A stretch of 52,650 bases of DNA from Aliivibrio sp. (GTDB taxonomy: Bacteria > Pseudomonadota > Gammaproteobacteria > Enterobacterales > Vibrionaceae). Below are positions 46,563-52,650 of this stretch, piece after piece. The DNA lies in assembly GCA_016764915.1 (NCBI GenBank), contig JAESQY010000150.1:1-52650 (forward strand), written 5' to 3'. The notes beneath the pieces are model-generated. The model saw only the letters and a list, made by a program, of their open reading frames with translations. It was not told the DNA's origin and made no database searches. Numbering within the stretch: the first letter of the stretch is position 1; every line of letters begins with the position of its first letter. The position numbers and the translations under genes are program-made.

Positions 46563-47339
46563 TTACTCCTTGGTAATGGCCGTAATCCCACAAACGTTAC
46601 ACTGCGAATCGGCCGTTAATTCAAATGTTTTCCACTGGTTTGAAATAGCATCAAACTGATGCAACTTACCAAAACTTGTTGAGGATACATTAGTGATGTA
46701 TTTGATAGCTTCTAGAGCCTGAAGATTGCCAATAGTGCCCACCACAGGACCAATAACACCTGCGGAAGCACAGTTTTTAAGCTCGTCACTAGTACTGTCA
46801 CTCGGAAATAAGCAGTGATAACAGCCCTGACTCATTTTATCAAAATCAAATAACATCAGTTGACCTTGCCACCCTATTGCTGCGCCTGAGATCAATACTT
46901 TTTTCTGCTTTACGCAAGTGGCATTGATCGCATAGCGGCTAGACAGATTATCGGTGCAATCAAGAACAACGTCCGCCATTGAGACTTCAAGCTCTAACTG
47001 CGAGCCGTTCAACTTCCGATTGATTGCTCTGATCCGTATATTGGGGTTAATAGCCAATAGATGTTCTTTTGCTGCTTCAACTTTATTTGTCTTCAGGTCC
47101 GTGTAACGATAAATTAATTGCCGCTGCAAATTCGAGACATCAACCACATCATGGTCTGCAATCACTAAACTACCTATCCCTGAACCTGCTAAGTGCATCG
47201 AGGCTGCAGAACCTAGCCCACCAATACCTACAATGAGCACCGTCGCTGATTTAAGCTTTCGTTGACCATTTTCTGCAATTTCTGGCACCATTATTTGGCG
47301 GCTATATTGTTGGAACTCACTGTCAGTCAGCTGCATCAT
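46563..47339 (-). CDS. thiF: ThiS adenylyltransferase ThiF
   Basis: ThiF adenylates the C-terminus of ThiS. The 258-aa E1-like protein has the ATP loop VGIGGLGSAASMHLAGSGIG near residue 36, DLSNLQRQ-like DVSNLQRQLIYR, the persulfide cysteine region NCASAGVIGPVVG and zinc-type cysteines (CYHC, CNVCG). ATG 47339 follows AGAGGTGG; a GTG three codons earlier is less likely. It overlaps the end of thiE by 17 bases, indicating coupling. Confidence 0.95.
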   Translation of the reverse strand: MMQLTDSEFQQYSRQIMVPEIAENGQRKLKSATVLIVGIGGLGSAASMHLAGSGIGSLVIADHDVVDVSNLQRQLIYRYTDLKTNKVEAAKEHLLAINPNIRIRAINRKLNGSQLELEVSMADVVLDCTDNLSSRYAINATCVKQKKVLISGAAIGWQGQLMLFDFDKMSQGCYHCLFPSDSTSDELKNCASAGVIGPVVGTIGNLQALEAIKYITNVSSTSFGKLHQFDAISNQWKTFELTADSQCNVCGITAITKE

Positions 47340-48560
47340 TACTTCCACCTCTAAATGCCAGTTGCGGTGTCTGATTCATGATTTGTTTGAATTGTTGAAT
47401 TGCTTTATGTGGGTTTTCAGCTTCTGTCACCGCTCTGACTACCGCCAAGCTGGATACGCCAGTCTTCCATACCACTTCTGCACGGGAAAGATTAATTCCA
47501 CCGATAGCTACCGTTGGAAAATCACGAGTCAGTTGTCGATAACACGTTAAACGGCTTAACCCTTGAGGTTTAGATGGCATCTCTTTTGTGGTGGTAGGAA
47601 AGATATGTCCTAATGCGATATAACTTGGATTTAGTTGTGAAATACGTAGAATTTCATAGTAACCGTGTGTGGAGAGCCCAAGCCGCAAGCCAGCAGATGA
47701 GATAGCCTGCATGTCAGCAATCTCAAGATCCTCCTGACCCAAATGCACACCATAGGCACCGTATTTTATTGCTAGTTGCCAATAATCATTAATATAGAGT
47801 TGTGCTTTATACCGATGGCCTAATTGGATGCTACGCTCTATTTCACGTTCAAGGTTTGGGTTTTCTGGATCTTTTATGCGTAACTGCAGGGTTGTTATTC
47901 CCATAACCAATAACTTTTCAATCCATTCAACCGAATCTACAACAGGGTACAGCCCTAACTTAGATTCGTCAGTTGTTGAAAATTTCTCTGGATAGGTAAT
48001 ATCTGATTGCCAACCAAGAGATTGTGCCAATCGGGTTCCTGGTAGTATCGGTGTTGGAAAGTCGCTTTTCTCTGTCGGCCATGTTTCACGTGAAACATTT
48101 GCACGGGCTAAAGTCAGAGCATCTTCCAAAGGAAACTCGAACGCCAGTGCTGTTAATAACATCGCATGGTGCGAGTCAAGTTCACCAACATGGGTATAAA
48201 AAAGTGCTCTAGAATTAGAATCGAACTGCCAGATATCAAGAAACCCACTATCCGCTTGTACATTAAGCAGCACAAGATTAGAGTATTGAGCGACACTTTC
48301 TTGTGCTTCTAGTACTGTCATATCAGAAGGTGCGACAGCAATGTGTATTGCTGTCGTAAGTAAATCTGCATCACAAAGTTCAGAAAATGATTTAAAATCA
48401 AACTGTTGATTGCAATCATCAATCCATAACTGAGTTTGGCCTGTTAAGTCAGTAGATAACTCAACAGGCCTATCTAACTGCAACTGTTTTGCAGCGTTGA
48501 TACAGAGCTCTATCTGACTTAACAGTGAAGATTGTTCACTGGATAAGTGTAGAGCGTTCA

Positions 48561-48561
<1 letters not shown>
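47323..48561 (-). CDS. thiE: Thiamine phosphate synthase ThiE with an N-terminal extension
   Basis: ThiE joins thiazole phosphate and HMP diphosphate. Residues from about 203 form the normal enzyme (GLYPVVDSVEWIEKLL, TLQLRIKD, INDYWQLAIKYGAYGVHLGQED, ALGHIFPTTTKEMPS, TVAIGGI), about 210 aa as in E. coli. The first 200 residues are extra; the stretch at about 130-157 (SHHAMLLTALAFEFPLEDAL) resembles the GTGC-helix region of a ThiD-like HMP kinase but lacks the catalytic GTGC. It may be a decayed kinase domain, with no function shown. The start codon shares a base with the thiC stop (TAATG). A parS site lies inside the gene at 48082-48097 (codons 155-160). Confidence 0.93.
48082..48097. other. 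parS: parS centromere site inside thiE
   Basis: TGTTTCACGTGAAACA is a perfect parS, here embedded in codons for the ThiE residues VSRET. It is identical to the intergenic copy at 44453. A coding sequence normally drifts at such a site, so its exact match suggests selection for ParB binding. Confidence 0.92.
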
Positions 48562-50555
<1,994 letters not shown>

Positions 50556-50612
50556 CTACAAGAGGTGTAAATGATTAATTTACTTACAGATATTAGATTA
50601 ATTCTGTGATTT

Positions 50613-50700
50613 TCTCTTGTTTCCTTCGCAGGTATTATCCTGAATCAGGTTCAACGGATCCCGTAAAATAACGGTCTCAGCCTTAAGGCACTCCGACAAG
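50613..50700 (-). promoter_or_regulatory. TPP riboswitch (THI element)
   Basis: On the minus strand CTTGTCGGAGTGCC, GGCTGAGACCG, GGATCCGTTGAACCTGAT and GGATAATACCTGCGAAGG are the conserved blocks of the TPP aptamer. It is about 110 bases upstream of the thiC start, and the AAGGA ribosome binding site is downstream, so translational or early-termination control is possible. Confidence 0.97.
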
Positions 50701-50710
50701 TTTCGAAAGC

Positions 50711-50739
50711 AGTATAAAGAACGGGAGATGTAACAGCAA
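50711..50739 (-). promoter_or_regulatory. Putative thiC operon promoter
   Basis: On the minus strand TTGCTG (50734-50739) and TATACT (50711-50716) are spaced by 17 bases, 10 bases before the TPP aptamer. Confidence 0.55.
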
Positions 50740-50760
50740 GGTTAAATAATAGTCAGGGGG

Positions 50761-50784
50761 AAAAAAGGGAGATAATCCTCCCTT
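50761..50784 (-). terminator. Terminator of the CLC gene
   Basis: Arms AAGGGAG and CTCCCTT with a 6-base loop are followed on the minus strand by six T, 10 bases past the gene's stop. Confidence 0.82.
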
Positions 50785-50793
50785 ATTACTCAG

Positions 50794-52164
50794 TTACTTA
50801 TTCAGTTTCTTAGCCCACCGCTTTAAATATGAAGAATCCACTTCTCGTAACACACCGATTTTTTCAGGTACCGATTCAGGGCCATTTGGGGTAAACGTTT
50901 TAGCGACAGAGACACGTTGCGACGAGTATATACCGGTGTGACCACTAAAATAGTAGGCTGTGAAACAGGCGATAGCGAAATAGAGAATATGATCGGCGCC
51001 AAACAGTTCAACCCCCATGATAGTACAAGCAAAGGGGGTATTCGTTGCCGCAGCGAAAACAGCAAGAAAGCCCAACGCAGCAAAAAGATCAACCGGTGCA
51101 CCTAGTACCCAAGCCAATGTATTACCTAAGGTTGCCCCAACAAAAAACAGAGGTGTAACTTCCCCCCCTTTATAACCGGCGGCTAAAGTAATGGCAGTGA
51201 GTACTAACTTAACGAACCAGCTGTACCACTCTGCACCACCTTCATTGAAAGCGCTAAGAATGCTCACTCCACCTTCTCGGCTAGCATAAACACCTAATCC
51301 AATGTAATCATGATTGCCCAAAAGCTTTACGGCGGCAATAATGATGACACCACCCACGACCACAATCAGGTAGGGATTTTTGAGTGTTGCGGTGAATATA
51401 TCCTTAATACCGTGGGTAAGTTCACCAAATAGATAACCTGAAAGACCAAAAGCAACAGATGCTAGCAATATCTTAGCCAGAAGCAGCATATCGACTTTCA
51501 CCATCGAATCAAACATCTCAACAGATTGTACAAAGTTGATACCGTAGTGAGTGTGGTGAGCGCCCCACGCACTACAGACAACATCAGCAAGGATTGCTGC
51601 GAACAGTGCAGGTAATACCGCATTAAATTTGATTCTACCAATGAAAAGTACCTCCAAAGCGAAGATTGCACCAGTCAGAGGTGTGCCGAATACTGCACCA
51701 AAACCAGATGCTATACCCGCTGTAAGCATAATTTTCCGGTCAGATTCTGATAAATTAAATAAGCCAGACAACCACTCAGTTGTCGCCCCACCAATCTGCA
51801 CAGCGGTTCCTTCACGCCCAGCTGAGCCACCAAACAGATGAGTCATAACCGTCGTTACCATTACCAAAGGACCCATTCTTACAGGTATGCCTTGCCCAGC
51901 TTCATTTATCTCATCCATAATCAGATTATTGCCGCCCCCTGAGTTTTTACCCAGATTTTGGTAGCAATAAACAATCACTAAACCCGCGACAGGCAACAAA
52001 TAAATAAGCCACGGATTCTCAACACGAGTTTCAAACGCTGTGCTCATCGCCCATAAGAAAAAGGCATTGAACGAACCAACAAGCAACGCAACAGGAATAA
52101 CCAACAGAATCCAACGTAGGATCTGGCGAACATTTTTGAAATTGTACTTAAGAGGATGCGACAT
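50794..52164 (-). CDS. CLC-F type fluoride/proton antiporter
   Basis: This 456-aa CLC-family membrane protein exports fluoride in exchange for protons. It has GGNNLIMDEI (Met83, where chloride CLCs have a serine), GGSAGREGT (gating Glu118), and KGGEVTPLFFVGATLGN. GREGT and the methionine at the anion-coordinating site are features of the fluoride-specific CLC-F clade, not of EriC chloride transporters. The upstream fluoride riboswitch is strong independent support. It is a single-gene unit between the thi operon and an rRNA operon. Confidence 0.93.
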   Translation of the reverse strand: MSHPLKYNFKNVRQILRWILLVIPVALLVGSFNAFFLWAMSTAFETRVENPWLIYLLPVAGLVIVYCYQNLGKNSGGGNNLIMDEINEAGQGIPVRMGPLVMVTTVMTHLFGGSAGREGTAVQIGGATTEWLSGLFNLSESDRKIMLTAGIASGFGAVFGTPLTGAIFALEVLFIGRIKFNAVLPALFAAILADVVCSAWGAHHTHYGINFVQSVEMFDSMVKVDMLLLAKILLASVAFGLSGYLFGELTHGIKDIFTATLKNPYLIVVVGGVIIIAAVKLLGNHDYIGLGVYASREGGVSILSAFNEGGAEWYSWFVKLVLTAITLAAGYKGGEVTPLFFVGATLGNTLAWVLGAPVDLFAALGFLAVFAAATNTPFACTIMGVELFGADHILYFAIACFTAYYFSGHTGIYSSQRVSVAKTFTPNGPESVPEKIGVLREVDSSYLKRWAKKLNK

Positions 52165-52262
52165 AATTATCTATCATATTAAATGGTTACAAAAAGAACA
52201 GACAAATATGGGAAGGAAGTCTATCGAAAATCCCGCTACCGTAGATGGATCTATCCTACAAC

Positions 52263-52323
52263 GATAGGGGTCATTATCTCGTTAGAATAACGAGCGGTTA
52301 AAGGTTGAACTCCATCACCCGTA
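52263..52323 (-). promoter_or_regulatory. Fluoride riboswitch (crcB motif)
   Basis: On the minus strand GGGTGATGGAGTTC, then AACCTTTAACCGC, a variable hairpin (CTCGTTA/TAACGAG) and ATGACCCCTA match the crcB-motif fluoride aptamer. Known role: fluoride binding turns on the downstream fluoride exporter, here CLC-F. About 100 bases remain before the start codon and should hold the expression platform. Confidence 0.94.
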
Positions 52324-52351
52324 ATGAACACAAAAATTCATTAACAGACCA

Positions 52352-52380
52352 ATCGTATACCTAATTAAAACAGTGAGCAA
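52352..52380 (-). promoter_or_regulatory. Putative CLC-F promoter
   Basis: On the minus strand TTGCTC (52375-52380) and TACGAT (52352-52357) are spaced by 17 bases and lie upstream of the fluoride riboswitch, after the rRNA terminators. Confidence 0.45.
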
Positions 52381-52425
52381 CTGTAATAATAAGAGTAAAA
52401 GGTTAATACTTGGTTGGGATAGGCG

Positions 52426-52450
52426 AAAAAAACTGAACCGTTAGGTTCAG
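52426..52450 (-). terminator. Second terminator after 5S rRNA
   Basis: Arms CTGAACC and GGTTCAG with a 4-base loop are followed on the minus strand by a T-run (A-run at 52426-52432). It backs up the stronger hairpin nearer the 5S gene. Confidence 0.65.
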
Positions 52451-52479
52451 GCTTTTAAATTCACTAAATTTTAGGCAAT

Positions 52480-52511
52480 AAAAAAGCCCGAACCTAAGTT
52501 CGGGCTTTTTT
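52480..52511. terminator. First rRNA operon terminator
   Basis: Arms GCCCGAAC and GTTCGGGC with a 4-base loop are flanked by six A and six T. On the minus strand it ends the rRNA transcript about 15 bases past the 5S gene. Confidence 0.88.
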
Positions 52512-52521
52512 ATAAATTCAG

Positions 52522-52640
52522 AGCCTGGCGATGTCCTACTCTCACATGGGGAGACCCCACACTACCATCGGCGCTACTGCGTTTCACTTCTGAGTTCGGC
52601 AAGGAATCAGGTGGGTCCACAGCGCTAAGGTCGCCAAGCA
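52522..52640 (-). rRNA. rrf: 5S ribosomal RNA
   Basis: On the minus strand the sequence from TGCTTGGCGACC to ATCGCCAGGCTC is a whole 5S rRNA of about 119 nt with pairing ends. It includes GAACTCAGAAGTGAAACGC and AGCGCCGATGGTAGTG, as in Vibrionaceae. It is the last gene of an rRNA operon whose 23S gene lies beyond the window. No tRNA gene follows it. Confidence 0.97.
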
Positions 52641-52650
52641 AATTCTTACA

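Noticed and set aside
52165..52521. tRNA gene between 5S rRNA and the CLC-F gene
   Set aside because: No cloverleaf or CCA-type end can be found; the stretch is explained by terminators, a promoter and the fluoride riboswitch.

Overview
The window is a moderately AT-rich, densely coded stretch of a Vibrionaceae chromosome (Vibrio, Aliivibrio, Photobacterium or close kin). The case rests on gene order and on the RNA genes: polA followed by Spot 42 RNA, a long Vibrio-type RyhB beside ribB, an FMN riboswitch on a stand-alone ribB, and the blocks uvrD-yigB-xerC-DUF484-dapF-lysA-lptM/cyaY/cyaA/hemCDXY, ubiD-fre-rho-trxA/rhlB-gppA and rmuC-ubiE-ubiJ-ubiB-tatABC. These match the origin-proximal 85-87 min region of E. 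coli. Two perfect 16-bp parS sites (44453 and 48082) and the 3' end of an rRNA operon also fit the origin-proximal half of the main chromosome. I see no insertion sequence, prophage, integron, CRISPR array or tRNA gene.

Layout. 1-5.5 kb: Spot 42 (-), polA (-), an intergenic stretch with DnaA-box-like and clustered GATC sites, FMN riboswitch and ribB (+), RyhB (-) under a Fur box, then yhhQ (-) with a preQ1-I-like motif on its ribosome binding site. 5.6-11.1 kb: DUF3630 and recQ (-), rarD (+), uvrD (-) with a LexA-like box. recQ is frameshifted at a run of nine G in its Walker A codons. 11.1-18.8 kb: yigB-xerC-DUF484-dapF-lysA-lptM (-), cyaY (+), cyaA (-). 19.1-23.2 kb: hemCDXY (+). 23.3-27.7 kb: ubiD-ferredoxin-fre, rho and trxA (all -). 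27.8-32.6 kb: rhlB-gppA (+), hemB (-), a TatD-family nuclease (+). 32.7-38.8 kb: rmuC-ubiE-ubiJ-ubiB-tatA-tatB-tatC (-). 38.9-44.4 kb: an accessory-looking set (EamA exporter, unknown 95-aa protein, Bcr/CflA-type MFS exporter with a divergent LysR regulator) and aminopeptidase P. 44.4-50.7 kb: thiCEFSGH (-) behind a TPP riboswitch, with one parS after thiH and one inside thiE. 50.8-52.65 kb: a CLC-F type fluoride/proton antiporter (-) behind a fluoride riboswitch, then terminators and 5S rRNA (-).

How it works together. Much of the window makes cofactors: riboflavin, thiamine, tetrapyrrole, ubiquinone, lysine/diaminopimelate and the queuosine precursor. Four of these or related genes carry metabolite-sensing leaders (FMN, a preQ1 candidate, TPP, fluoride). 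Two global sRNAs are encoded 4 kb apart: Spot 42, which is linked to cAMP through the nearby cyaA, and RyhB, which is linked to iron. Genome-maintenance genes (polA, recQ, uvrD, xerC, rmuC, rho) are interleaved with them.

The most interesting items are the preQ1-like element at yhhQ, a parS embedded in thiE codons, a degenerate kinase-like extension on ThiE, a ferredoxin inserted between ubiD and fre, an unusual TatD, the recQ homopolymer frameshift, and the DnaA-box/GATC cluster between polA and ribB. I do not see a wholly new multi-gene system.
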